Source: Mesorhizobium loti (GTDB lineage Bacteria > Pseudomonadota > Alphaproteobacteria > Rhizobiales > Rhizobiaceae). From it: 64,000 nucleotides of DNA. Where the stretch lies: the NCBI RefSeq assembly GCF_002858745.1, contig NZ_PJRO01000002.1:469006-533005 (forward strand), given 5' to 3'. Of the stretch, positions 26,110 to 34,052 are shown piece after piece (the first letter of the stretch is position 1; each line of letters opens with the position of its first letter). A program made the translations under genes and the position numbers. Below the pieces are notes generated by a model. It was given only the letters and a program-made list of their open reading frames with translations. It searched no databases and was not told the DNA's origin.

Positions 26110-27420
26110 ATGGCTGATCTGTTTGGAAGCGATGAAGTCGAGAAGGCGCCAGCCGGCCGGCCACTGGCCGACCGGTTGCGGCCGAAGACGCTTGCCGACG
26201 TCGTCGGTCAGGAGCAACTGACCGGGCCGGATGGCGCGCTCTCGCGCATGATCGCGTCGGGCTCACTGGGCTCGATGATCTTCTGGGGACCACCCGGCAC
26301 CGGCAAGACGACCGTCGCGAGGCTGCTCGCCGGTGAAACCAGCCTGGCTTTCGAACAGATTTCGGCGATCTTCTCGGGCGTGGCGGATCTGAAGAAAGTG
26401 TTCGAGACCGCACGGCTGCGCCGTTCCAACGGTCGCCAGACCCTGCTCTTCGTCGACGAGATCCATCGCTTCAACCGCGCCCAGCAGGACAGCTTCCTGC
26501 CGGTGATGGAAGACGGCACCGTCGTGCTGGTCGGCGCCACCACGGAAAACCCGTCCTTTGAACTGAATGCGGCTCTGTTGTCGCGCGCCCGTGTGCTGGT
26601 GTTCCAGTCGCTCGGCGAAGACAGCATCACCAAGCTTCTGGCCCGGGCCGAGGAGACGGAAGGCAAGTCACTGCCGCTTGACGACGAGGCGAGGGAGGCA
26701 CTTGTGCGTATGGCTGACGGCGACGGCCGTGCTTCGCTGACCCTCGCCGAGGAAGTATGGCGCGCGGCCAAGCCGGGCGAGGTTTTCGATGCCGCGGGCC
26801 TGCAAGGCGTGGTGCAGCGTCGCGCACCGATTTACGACAAGGGCCAGGACGGCCACTACAATCTGATCTCGGCGCTGCACAAATCCGTGCGAGGTTCCGA
26901 TCCGGATGCGGCGCTGTATTATCTGTCGCGCATGTTCGATGCTGGCGAGGATCCGCTCTATCTCGGGCGCCGGCTGGTGCGCATGGCGGTCGAAGACATC
27001 GGCCTTGCTGACCCGCAGGCACTCGTCATCGCCAACGCGGCAAAGGATGCCTATGACTATCTCGGCTCGCCGGAAGGAGAGCTGGCGTTTGCGCAGGCCT
27101 GTGTCTACCTCGCCACCGCGCCGAAATCGAACGCGGTCTACAACGCCTTCAAGGCGGCGACGCGCGCGGCCAAGGAAAATGGCTCGCTGCTGCCGCCGAA
27201 GCATATCCTGAACGCGCCGACCAAGCTGATGAAGGAAGAGAGCTACGGCGCCGGCTACCGCTATGACCATGACGAGCCGGATGCTTTTTCAGGCCAGGAC
27301 TATTTCCCCGAAAAGATGGGGCGCCAGACTTTTTACGACCCGCCCGAGCGTGGCTTCGAACGTGAGATCAGGAAACGGCTGGAATATTGGTCGAAGCTGA
27401 GGAAGGAGAGGGGCGAGTAG
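26110..27420 (+). CDS. rarA: Replication-associated recombination protein A (MgsA/RarA)
   Basis: AAA+ ATPase of 436 residues that acts at stalled replication forks. Walker A is GPPGTGKTTVARLL (~residue 60) and Walker B LLFVDEIHRFNRAQQD. Sensor regions TTENPSFELNAALLSRARV and the tetramerisation domain with the family signature ALYYLSRMFDAGEDPLYLGR and RMAVEDIGLADP complete the match. The length is standard. The start ATG follows GAGGAGCG. It may share a transcript with the upstream protease in spite of the repeat element in the gap. Confidence 0.95.
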   Translation: MADLFGSDEVEKAPAGRPLADRLRPKTLADVVGQEQLTGPDGALSRMIASGSLGSMIFWGPPGTGKTTVARLLAGETSLAFEQISAIFSGVADLKKVFETARLRRSNGRQTLLFVDEIHRFNRAQQDSFLPVMEDGTVVLVGATTENPSFELNAALLSRARVLVFQSLGEDSITKLLARAEETEGKSLPLDDEAREALVRMADGDGRASLTLAEEVWRAAKPGEVFDAAGLQGVVQRRAPIYDKGQDGHYNLISALHKSVRGSDPDAALYYLSRMFDAGEDPLYLGRRLVRMAVEDIGLADPQALVIANAAKDAYDYLGSPEGELAFAQACVYLATAPKSNAVYNAFKAATRAAKENGSLLPPKHILNAPTKLMKEESYGAGYRYDHDEPDAFSGQDYFPEKMGRQTFYDPPERGFEREIRKRLEYWSKLRKERGE

Positions 27421-27456
27421 GTCCCGTTCCAGGAGAAATCCGAAGGTAAAAGCAAT

Positions 27457-28218
27457 TTAGGCCTTTTGAGCGGTCTCCCGCCTGTATTTTGTGACCCATT
27501 CGCTGCTCGTCTCGTCTGCCAGTTTCGCTGTTCCGACGCTGATGGCCTTGGCAAGTTCCGGATCTCTGCCAAGCGCCGACAGTACTTTGGACAAGGCAAG
27601 CTGCGGATCCGCGGACATAGTCTCGTATGTGAGCCGTAGAGGTTCGATGCCGCGCGATTTGAAGAAATCGGCCCAGCACGCGTCGTCTTCTTCCAACTCT
27701 CTCGCGATCTGACCGATATGATCTCCATCGTAGGTGATGGGCCTTGGCGTCTCTTCGCCTTCGAGCACGGAGCCGTCGCTGTTCCGATGCCATAGGCCAC
27801 TTTGCCGGGCGCGGATCAACGAAACGGCTTGTGCAATCTTATCCAGGCGCGAGAGATGGATGTAGAGCGTCGGCCCGAAGGTTTCCTCCAGCCTTGCGGC
27901 CACATCCGCCTTGCCGCCGGCAATGTTGTCCAGTCGCCGGGATGCGTCAGAGACACTGACCCACATCAGGCGGAGACCGAATATGCCTGTTCCATCCGCG
28001 CCGACCCGTCGCATTGCGGCAACGTATTCCTCGTCGAATTGCGCGTCGTCCGAACCTCGCGACTGCTCGACACCCCAATCCTCGGCCCACTCCGCGATGT
28101 CCTGCTGCCGGAAATACGAATGAGGGCGTCCCGCTACACGGGTTTCAGTCAACATGCTGCAAAGCAGGGTGCTGCCCGAGCGTGGCGTGCCACAGATGAT
28201 GTAGGAGTGAAACTGCAT
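27457..28218 (-). CDS. Stf0-family sulfotransferase
   Basis: PAPS-dependent sulfotransferase of 253 residues. The 5'-phosphosulfate loop is CGTPRSGSTLLCSML (residues 9-23), followed by the family block GRPHSYFRQQDI. The helix with HLSRLDKIAQAVSLIRA and the pattern GLWHR also match Stf0 enzymes, which sulfate trehalose in mycobacteria; related rhizobial proteins have been linked to LPS or Nod-factor sulfation. The acceptor here is unknown. It lies 78 bases downstream of mntP on the same strand without an obvious terminator between, so it may be under the manganese riboswitch of that gene. Confidence 0.88.
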   Translation of the reverse strand: MQFHSYIICGTPRSGSTLLCSMLTETRVAGRPHSYFRQQDIAEWAEDWGVEQSRGSDDAQFDEEYVAAMRRVGADGTGIFGLRLMWVSVSDASRRLDNIAGGKADVAARLEETFGPTLYIHLSRLDKIAQAVSLIRARQSGLWHRNSDGSVLEGEETPRPITYDGDHIGQIARELEEDDACWADFFKSRGIEPLRLTYETMSADPQLALSKVLSALGRDPELAKAISVGTAKLADETSSEWVTKYRRETAQKA

Positions 28219-28296
28219 TTGGTAACACCTGTAGCGTGGTCGCTCAGGTCACGCAGACTTGAGCGAGATCGCAATTACCCTGACGGCGCGGGCAAG

Positions 28297-28863
28297 TCAT
28301 GGGGCCAGCAGGTGATCGAAGAGTATCTTTGCGCCAAGGCCGATCAGGGCAATGCCGCCGACGATTTCGGCATATCTGCCAAAGCGCGCGCCCAGATATC
28401 GTCCTGCAAGGATGCCGCCTGTCGACATCACCATGGTGGCCAGACCAATCGCTGCCGCGATGACGATGATGTTCACGTTTAGAAAGGCCAGTGAGACACC
28501 GACGGCCATGGCATCAAGGCTTGTGCCTACGGCGGTTGCCAGGAGACCGAACATCGAGCCTGCGGGTGCCTCTTTCTGAGCGACGTCCTTTCGGGTCATG
28601 GCATGGATAGTCATCCTGCCACCGACTGCGGCCAGCAGGATAAAAGCGATCCAATGATCGATCGCCTGTATGTATTGGCTGGCGGCGATGCCAAGAGCCC
28701 AGCCGATGATTGGCGTAAGCATCTCCACGATGCCGAACACAAGTCCGGTTCGAACCGCTTGTGACAGTGTCGGGCCAATGGGGGAGGCGCCGCGCCCCAG
28801 CGCAGCAATCAAGGCGTCGACAGACATGCCGATAGCCAGCACGGCAATGGAAACGGGTGACAT
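28297..28863 (-). CDS. mntP: Manganese efflux pump MntP
   Basis: Inner-membrane Mn2+ exporter of 188 residues with six membrane segments in two similar halves. The metal-site motifs are AIGMSVDALIAALGRG (TM1) and AVGTSLDAMAVGVSL (TM4), each with the key Asp. Near its end GGIALIGLGAKILFDHL matches the family. The first repeat has ALIAALGRG where many members have AFAVSLGKG-type sequence, a mild variation. A yybP-ykoY manganese riboswitch upstream confirms the function independently. Confidence 0.95.
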   Translation of the reverse strand: MSPVSIAVLAIGMSVDALIAALGRGASPIGPTLSQAVRTGLVFGIVEMLTPIIGWALGIAASQYIQAIDHWIAFILLAAVGGRMTIHAMTRKDVAQKEAPAGSMFGLLATAVGTSLDAMAVGVSLAFLNVNIIVIAAAIGLATMVMSTGGILAGRYLGARFGRYAEIVGGIALIGLGAKILFDHLLAP

Positions 28864-28902
28864 TGCTGATCCCGAAGTTAGGACGTTGGCCGGACGAACA
28901 AG

Positions 28903-28922
28903 GCTTTCCTGTCCAGGAAAGC
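28903..28922 (-). promoter_or_regulatory. Hairpin between the riboswitch and mntP
   Basis: GCTTTCCTG and CAGGAAAGC form a perfect 9-bp stem with a two-base centre, directly after the riboswitch core and about 40 bases before the mntP start. It is probably part of the expression platform. There is no T-run, so it may act other than by intrinsic termination. Confidence 0.55.
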
Positions 28923-28924
28923 TT

Positions 28925-29025
28925 TCGTCACGGTCTTGCCGAGCGTCAAAGCGCCGGCCGCACCACGCGAGAACGCGAGCATGTTGATGCGGCCCCGTTT
29001 CCGGTGGCTACTCCCCGATGGCATG
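28925..29025 (-). ncRNA. yybP-ykoY manganese riboswitch
   Basis: The minus strand upstream of mntP carries the hallmark GGGGAGTAGCC (29016 to 29006) and, about 70 bases later, the second conserved element GCAAGACC (28939 to 28932). These two loops bind Mn2+ in the yybP-ykoY class, known to control mntP genes in proteobacteria. CATCGG before the first element can pair with CCGTG after the second (one bulge) to close the junction, and CCGGAAACGG can form the small P2 hairpin. Boundaries are approximate. The AT-rich stretch at 29064-29090 is the likely promoter area. Confidence 0.88.
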
Positions 29026-29210
29026 CTGACTATCGAATGGGAGCTCGGTCGTCAATGTCCTTTGGAATTTAATTAATAATTTTCAATGGTTTAGCATTGG
29101 CTATCTTTGCGTGACGAAGACAAGAAACCTCGGCGTGGTGAAGCGGAAACGGGTGGAACGTCGAGTCGGCGCAGCCGAGGATCGGGCTTCATTTTGCAAA
29201 GGAGCACCCG

Positions 29211-29363
29211 ATGGAAGCCCTCGTAACGCTACAGGAACACGCGACCTTGAAACACCGTCGCTTCCTGGCCCTGCGTCGGATCGAACGTGAGCAGAATCGG
29301 ACGGAACGGCTTAACTCCTGCCTGGCGAGCTTCGCCCGAGCCGCCGAACTCCGTGCGCGATAA
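29211..29363 (+). CDS. Small Arg-rich protein, 50 residues, unknown
   Basis: An open frame of 50 codons begins with ATG eight bases after a good ribosome site (AAAGGAGC). The peptide is hydrophilic, helical-looking and basic, with RRFLALRRIEREQNRTERL in the middle and ending RAAELRAR. No motif or family is recognised. It is divergent from mntP and followed by a second short frame. The strong ribosome site is the main support; it could also be a remnant. Confidence 0.45.
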   Translation: MEALVTLQEHATLKHRRFLALRRIEREQNRTERLNSCLASFARAAELRAR

Positions 29364-29391
29364 AGATCGTGCCGAGCCGACAGTGCAGCGC

Positions 29392-29544
29392 ATGTTGGCG
29401 TGGGCGGAAGGTCAGGTCTCGGCTCTGGAAGCAAAGGCGGCGTTTGAGATCGATCGGACGGCGCTCGATGAACTCTTCCCGAAATCGATGATCTGCATGA
29501 CCCGCTTGGAAATCCGGCAGAAGCATGCCTGGGCGCCTGGATGA
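29392..29544 (+). CDS. Possible small protein or gene remnant
   Basis: A 50-codon frame (MLAWAEGQVSALEAKAAFEI..., ending HAWAPG). The frame can be extended to an ATG at 29287, which would overlap the preceding small frame. The composition is protein-like (alternating charged and hydrophobic residues), but there is no clear ribosome site at either start. A strong hairpin follows directly. It might be a translationally coupled partner of the preceding ORF. Confidence 0.3.
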   Translation: MLAWAEGQVSALEAKAAFEIDRTALDELFPKSMICMTRLEIRQKHAWAPG

Positions 29545-29555
29545 CGTTCGGTATA

Positions 29556-29586
29556 CAAGACCGCTCCGTGAACCGGAGCGGTCTTG
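29556..29586. terminator. Strong hairpin before the RidA gene end
   Basis: CAAGACCGCTCCG pairs perfectly over 13 bp with CGGAGCGGTCTTG around five bases. It lies between the plus-strand short frames and the minus-strand RidA gene and can stop transcription from either side, although the T-run is short. Confidence 0.7.
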
Positions 29587-29633
29587 TCCATGACATGCTG
29601 GCTCCGTTCGGGACTGAGCCGTTGTTTTTTACT

Positions 29634-30032
29634 TCAGGCGTTCCCGGGAATGCGCGCGATGACCTTGATCTCGAAATCGAAGCCGGCAAGCCAGGTCACG
29701 CCGACCGCGGTCCAGTTCGGGTAGGGTGCCTTGTCGAAGATCTGGTTCTTGACGGCCATGATGGTCTCGAACTGGTTTTCAGGATCTGTGTGGAAGGTGG
29801 TGACGTCTACAATGTCATCAAACGTGCAGCCGCCAGCCTTCAATGTCGCCCGCAGGTTCTCGAAGGCGAGTTCGACCTGGCGCTTGAAATCGGGCTCGGG
29901 AGAACCATCGGAGCGGCTGCCGACCTGTCCCGAAACGAACAGAAGGTCGCTGGAGCGGATCGCAGCGGAATAGCCGTGGGCCTCGTAGAGCGCATGCCGT
30001 TCAGCCGGGAAAACCGGGTCGCGTTGTGCCAT
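29634..30032 (-). CDS. RidA-family protein
   Basis: Small protein of 132 residues of the RidA/YjgF/UK114 family, trimeric enzymes that hydrolyse reactive enamines and imines or do related deaminations. Family blocks are YSAAIRSSDLLFVSGQVG, DFKRQVELAFENLRATLKAGG and the C-terminal PNWTAVGVTWL followed by EIKVIARIP. The usual RidA arginine near residue 105 is not clearly in place, so this is probably one of the Rid subfamilies lacking classical imine deaminase activity. Two palindromic operators lie upstream, which implies control by a dedicated repressor outside the window. Confidence 0.88.
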   Translation of the reverse strand: MAQRDPVFPAERHALYEAHGYSAAIRSSDLLFVSGQVGSRSDGSPEPDFKRQVELAFENLRATLKAGGCTFDDIVDVTTFHTDPENQFETIMAVKNQIFDKAPYPNWTAVGVTWLAGFDFEIKVIARIPGNA

Positions 30033-30092
30033 GTTTTGTCCTTTTCGGGTTTGCCGCGCCGGCGCAAGAGTGAGGCACGGGTGGATCAATTG

Positions 30093-30152
30093 ACATACGG
30101 TGCGTATGTAAGATGCCGGGGCGATGTTTCAATATGCATACGTTGCGTATGT
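30093..30152. promoter_or_regulatory. Two copies of a TetR-like palindromic operator
   Basis: ACATACG-GTG-CGTATGT (30093-30109) and GCATACG-TTG-CGTATGT (30136-30152) are near-identical 17-bp palindromes 43 bp apart, that is about four helical turns. They lie in the promoter area of the RidA gene. Size and symmetry fit a TetR-family repressor. No TetR gene is in the window. Confidence 0.75.
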
Positions 30153-30222
30153 GAGGGGCCGGTGTGTGGGGGAATGCCCGGGAGCATCCGGAGCCGCAAA
30201 CCAGCCCCGGATGTGCCGTAGA

Positions 30223-31014
30223 CTAGAATGTCAGTCCGCATGCGCTGCGGATTGCAACCTGAACAGGCGAGGGCGGCAAGGCGGGGTCGAACTCGCTCCT
30301 GGGCAGCAAAGGTGGTTGCGCCATGAAGCGCGGCTGATTACCGCGATGCGATTGTGCGGCGTGCACGAGGAACGGGTGACAAAGATAGACCGTGCCGGCC
30401 ACACCGGTCGCCAGATCGATTTCACAGTCTTGTGTGGAGGCGTAGCCGTCGGCAGATAACTGCCTCAGCGTCGCGCCCGCTTCGCCAAAGGGCAACAGTT
30501 TGCGGGCGATGCTGGCGTGTGAGCCTTTTCGTATCTTCGTGGGCGCGTCATCCGGTCCGACATCCGAAAACAGGAACAGCATCAGCAGGGCGCGACCACG
30601 GCTTTTCACGTTCGCGCGCCATTCCATGAAATCCGGATCGTCGGTGCCGAAGCTCACGTCCACATGCCAGCCGTCATCGCCGGGTGCCTGCTGCGAGGGA
30701 AAGCGGATCGGAAAGGTGCCGAGCGCCCTGGGCGCGAACCAACGACCTTCGCCAACGAGCTGATCGTAGGCGGTGTGCAGGCAAGGGGTGTTGGCCGCCT
30801 CAATAAACGCTGGTGAAGCCATGAAATCCACACGGATGACCGGCTTCGTCCATGTTTCGGGTTCGCCAGGCGAGAGGCCAATCCTGGCCCATAGTTCATC
30901 CCGGCATTGCCTGGCAAGATTGTCGCTGAAGGCGTTATCGATCCTGATGAAGCCATCGTCGATGAACTCCTGGACCTGACTGGCCGTCAGTCCGAAGGAT
31001 CCGGTTCTGGGCAT
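30223..31014 (-). CDS. Phytanoyl-CoA dioxygenase (PhyH)-like protein
   Basis: Protein of 263 residues resembling Fe(II)/2-oxoglutarate-dependent PhyH oxygenases. The first two iron ligands are His and Asp in GDDGWHVDVSFGTDD (~residue 117) and the distal His is in YLCHPFLVHAAQSHRGNQPR, followed by an arginine that can bind 2-oxoglutarate. The N-terminus QVQEFIDDGFIRIDNAF is the standard family opening. The substrate is unknown. It is on the same strand as RidA but 190 bases and two operators separate them, so it is probably a separate unit. Confidence 0.85.
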   Translation of the reverse strand: MPRTGSFGLTASQVQEFIDDGFIRIDNAFSDNLARQCRDELWARIGLSPGEPETWTKPVIRVDFMASPAFIEAANTPCLHTAYDQLVGEGRWFAPRALGTFPIRFPSQQAPGDDGWHVDVSFGTDDPDFMEWRANVKSRGRALLMLFLFSDVGPDDAPTKIRKGSHASIARKLLPFGEAGATLRQLSADGYASTQDCEIDLATGVAGTVYLCHPFLVHAAQSHRGNQPRFMAQPPLLPRSEFDPALPPSPVQVAIRSACGLTF

Positions 31015-31187
31015 TGCACATTCTCCGTTCGACCACCGCATCGGCGGCGGCATGTTGATCTGGCAGCGCAGGCGCGCCGCGCGTTCAGCCGTTCAAAACG
31101 ACCGAGACGATTCAGATCAGCGGGAAGAATGTGGACGTGAACATCATGACCCAAGCCTATGTCCCGAGGCGGAAGAATTCAAGGTCA

Positions 31188-32096
31188 TCACGAACCCGAT
31201 GGAAGGATGGCTATGTCCTCGCATCGCGCCATTGCCCAGCGCAGATCGGCCGTGTCTCCGGCCGCGGCGCATTCAAAAACCTGCTGCAGGCCGATGCGCA
31301 ACTGATAGCAGCGCAGGGCCTGCGCGTTGTTCATCAAGTCGAACCGATGCTCTTCGAAATAGCGCGCCTGCGCATCCATGCAGGCAAGCCAGGGGCGCCA
31401 GAAGAAGATGTTGGCGACATCATAGAGTGGATCGCCGAACAGCGCCTCACTCCAGTCGATGACGCCGGTGATGGCGAGACCGTCGGTCAGCACATTATTC
31501 GAGCCGAAATCGCCATGCACAAGGCTTCGGGTCTCCGGGCACATCGGGATGAGCGCGGAGAGCAGACTCAGATGCCGCTCGATCCAGGAGTCATCGACAG
31601 CCGGTTCATGTCCTATCCAGTCAAAACGCCGCTGATCGGTCAGGGCCCCCAGGAAGCCGCGCCAGCTCTTGTGTTCGCCGATGCCATTGGGATCGAAGCG
31701 ACCGAAGTCTTCGGTTCCGTGCAGTGGCGCTTGCGCAATGGCGCGCATCACTTGGTCGACCCAGGCAACAACCGCCGGGAGTTCAGCGGGTGACAGGTCC
31801 TGCAGGGTTTTGCCTGCTGCGCGCCGTGATACGCAATAGGTATGATCATCGACCGTGCCGATCGACAGGATTTGCGGGATTGGCAGATTGGCAGAAGCGA
31901 AGTGCCGGTAGCAAAAGGCTTCCTTGTGAAAGCCGTGGGCGAAGTGGTTGACGCGCAGGATGAAGTCTTCATCTGCAAGCCTGATGCCGAAAACCTGCGC
32001 TTCCTCGCCTTCCGACACGGAGGTCCAGGTCGAGATTGGTCCCAGGTCGCGTTCTACGGCCGACGCAATGGCCTGGTGGGGCAGTTTTGGCTTCAT
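31188..32096 (-). CDS. Hygromycin B phosphotransferase-like (APH(4)) kinase
   Basis: Aminoglycoside phosphotransferase-fold protein of 302 residues with striking resemblance to hygromycin B 4-O-kinase (Hph). Long runs match what I recall of Hph: YRHFASANLPIPQIL, TLQDLSPAELPAV, the VHGDFGSNNVLTD catalytic loop (His194, Asp196), GVIDWSEALFGDPLYDV and ANIFFWRPWLACM. The first half has SEGEEAQVFGI and FILRVNHFAHGF. Compared with the 341-residue Hph it lacks the last ~40 residues. Catalytic residues are intact. It may phosphorylate hygromycin or a related aminocyclitol, or a native metabolite. It is divergent from a GMC oxidoreductase. Confidence 0.85.
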   Translation of the reverse strand: MKPKLPHQAIASAVERDLGPISTWTSVSEGEEAQVFGIRLADEDFILRVNHFAHGFHKEAFCYRHFASANLPIPQILSIGTVDDHTYCVSRRAAGKTLQDLSPAELPAVVAWVDQVMRAIAQAPLHGTEDFGRFDPNGIGEHKSWRGFLGALTDQRRFDWIGHEPAVDDSWIERHLSLLSALIPMCPETRSLVHGDFGSNNVLTDGLAITGVIDWSEALFGDPLYDVANIFFWRPWLACMDAQARYFEEHRFDLMNNAQALRCYQLRIGLQQVFECAAAGDTADLRWAMARCEDIAILPSGS

Positions 32097-32181
32097 GTTC
32101 CTTCCAACGCCTAGGCACGCGGCTTCAAAGCCATCAATGCGATGCAATCACCTGGACGAAAGGTGCTAGTGGCGACGATGT

Positions 32182-32228
32182 TTTTAGTTGACATTGTGAA
32201 CTAAAATAAGTTCACCTTATCAACTAAA
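32182..32228. promoter_or_regulatory. Tandem operators forming a 46-bp nested palindrome
   Basis: TTTTAGTT and AACTAAAA flank 9 bases (32182-32206), and AGTT and AACT flank 9 bases (32209-32225), giving two AGTT-N9-AACT sites 23 bp apart. Together they are a larger mirror structure: TTTAGTTGA with TCAACTAAA outside, GTGAACT with AGTTCAC inside. A TTGACA (32188-32193) is embedded. It lies between the kinase and GMC genes and fits a MarR- or GntR-type dimer binding twice. Confidence 0.75.
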
Positions 32229-32278
32229 TTTCGACCCGTCGCCTCCACCGATGCGCCACAAGAGCTGAGATATCAACC

Positions 32279-33853
32279 GTGCAAACATACGACTATATCG
32301 TGGTCGGCGCAGGATCGTCCGGCTGTGTGCTGGCGAACAGGCTGGTGCGTGCCGGCAAGAGCGTGCTTCTGCTCGAAGCCGGGCCCCGCGACAACACGCC
32401 CTTCATTCACATTCCCGCGACCTTCGTGCGTGTGCTCGGAACGAAACGCACGTGGATGTACCAAACCGAGCCGGAGCCCGCCGCGAATGGCCGCGTGCTC
32501 ACCATTCCGCAGGGGCGTACGCTCGGCGGCGGATCATCGGTCAATGCCATGATCTACATTCGCGGGCAGGCCGAAGATTATGACGAATGGCGCCAGCGCG
32601 GCTGCCGCGGATGGGGTTACGAAGATGTTTTACCTGTCTTCCGCCGCTGCGAAGACAATGAAACCTATTCTAATGCCTTTCACGGCGTTGGCGGTCCGCT
32701 GAAAGTCTCCGAACCTCGCCATAGGCATCCGATCAGCTCTGCTTTCGTACGGGCAGCGCAGGAAATCGGGCTGCCATTCAATACGGATTTCAATGGTGCC
32801 CAGCAGGCTGGCGTCGGCTTCTATCAGACAACCACCTTTGCTCAACGAAGGGGCTCGACGGCGGTAACCTATCTGAAAGCCGTACGCAGGTCGCCCCTGC
32901 TGACCGTGCGTACCGGCTGTACCGTGCTTGGACTGCACCTCGAAAATGGAGCCGCCAGCGGTATCCGGTATCGTGCCGACAATGGAGAGAACGGCACGGC
33001 GACAGCCAGAGAGGAAGTCATCCTGTGCGCCGGAGCGCTTGCAACGCCGAAGCTGTTGATGCTGTCCGGCGTCGGCCCCGCGACGGAGCTGACCGCTTTT
33101 GGTATTCCGGTCGTTCGCGATCTGCCGGGTGTCGGCGAGAACTTTCAGGACCACATCACGGCTTCGGTCTATGGCATCACGGAACGGCCGATCTCTCTCC
33201 GAGGGCAGGATCTCGGTTGGCGGGCAGCCTTGAACGCCTTGCAGTATCTCTGCGGTCGCGGCGGCCTTCTAGCGTCGAACGTTGTCGAGTCGGGTGGATT
33301 TGTCGACACGTCGGGTTGTGGCAGGCCAGATGTGCAGCTCCATGTCACGCCAGCCTTGGTCGGCGATGCGACGCGTCAGCCGATGGAAGGGCATGGCGTC
33401 TCCATCAACCCCTGCATATTGCGACCGGTTTCCCGAGGAAAAGTAACCTTGCGGAGTGCGGAGCCGCAGGATCCGGTCCGGCTCATCGGCAACAATCTCA
33501 CGGCGCCGGAAGATGTCGACACGCTGTTGCGCGGGGTGAAACTAGGTCGTGCCATTCTCGCCGCGCCGTCAATGCAGGCGTTGGGTTTCAGCGAACTGAC
33601 GCCCGGAGACGTCCCCGACGCAGAGATTGTGTCCTATATCCGGTCGCTGGCCAAGACGGTCTATCATCCTGCCGGCACCTGCAGAATGGGCAATGATCCG
33701 TTGGCGGTGGTGGATGACCAATTGAGGGTCAAAGGTATTCCGCGATTGCGGGTCGCTGATGCGTCGGTCATGCCGACACTGGTCAGCGGAAATACCAACG
33801 CTCCCTGCATCATGATCGCCGAACGCTGTGCTGATTTCATATTGGCTGCGTAG
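32279..33853 (+). CDS. GMC-family FAD-dependent oxidoreductase
   Basis: Flavoenzyme of 524 residues (choline dehydrogenase/alcohol oxidase superfamily) that oxidises an alcohol group. The ADP-binding loop is VGAGSSGCVLANRL (residues 9-22). GMC signature 1 is GRTLGGGSSVNAMIYIRG, and signature 2 is AGALATPKLLMLSGVGP. The active-site His is in KTVYHPAGTCRMG, and an Asn-containing NTNAPCIMIAER closes the protein. Start is GTG; the ribosome site is weak. Substrate unknown. The divergent Hph-like kinase and shared operator suggest a common signal. Some GMC enzymes oxidise aminoglycoside sugars, but no evidence here fixes that. Confidence 0.92.
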   Translation: MQTYDYIVVGAGSSGCVLANRLVRAGKSVLLLEAGPRDNTPFIHIPATFVRVLGTKRTWMYQTEPEPAANGRVLTIPQGRTLGGGSSVNAMIYIRGQAEDYDEWRQRGCRGWGYEDVLPVFRRCEDNETYSNAFHGVGGPLKVSEPRHRHPISSAFVRAAQEIGLPFNTDFNGAQQAGVGFYQTTTFAQRRGSTAVTYLKAVRRSPLLTVRTGCTVLGLHLENGAASGIRYRADNGENGTATAREEVILCAGALATPKLLMLSGVGPATELTAFGIPVVRDLPGVGENFQDHITASVYGITERPISLRGQDLGWRAALNALQYLCGRGGLLASNVVESGGFVDTSGCGRPDVQLHVTPALVGDATRQPMEGHGVSINPCILRPVSRGKVTLRSAEPQDPVRLIGNNLTAPEDVDTLLRGVKLGRAILAAPSMQALGFSELTPGDVPDAEIVSYIRSLAKTVYHPAGTCRMGNDPLAVVDDQLRVKGIPRLRVADASVMPTLVSGNTNAPCIMIAERCADFILAA

Positions 33854-34052
33854 GACCCAACGGTGTCGCGATGCAGGTGCGCCAAAAAGGTGAGTGTTTT
33901 CCTCTAATTTGACGCGTTGCTTGCTGGTACGGGTTTAGCGCCGTCTTGTGCACGGCGGGAATTGCGCCTATGCAGCCGTCACTGGGGTGAATGCGTCGCG
34001 GCCGAGGGCGCGGCGAAACTCTTAATAGGGTGGCGCCAGGCGCCAGGCTCAT

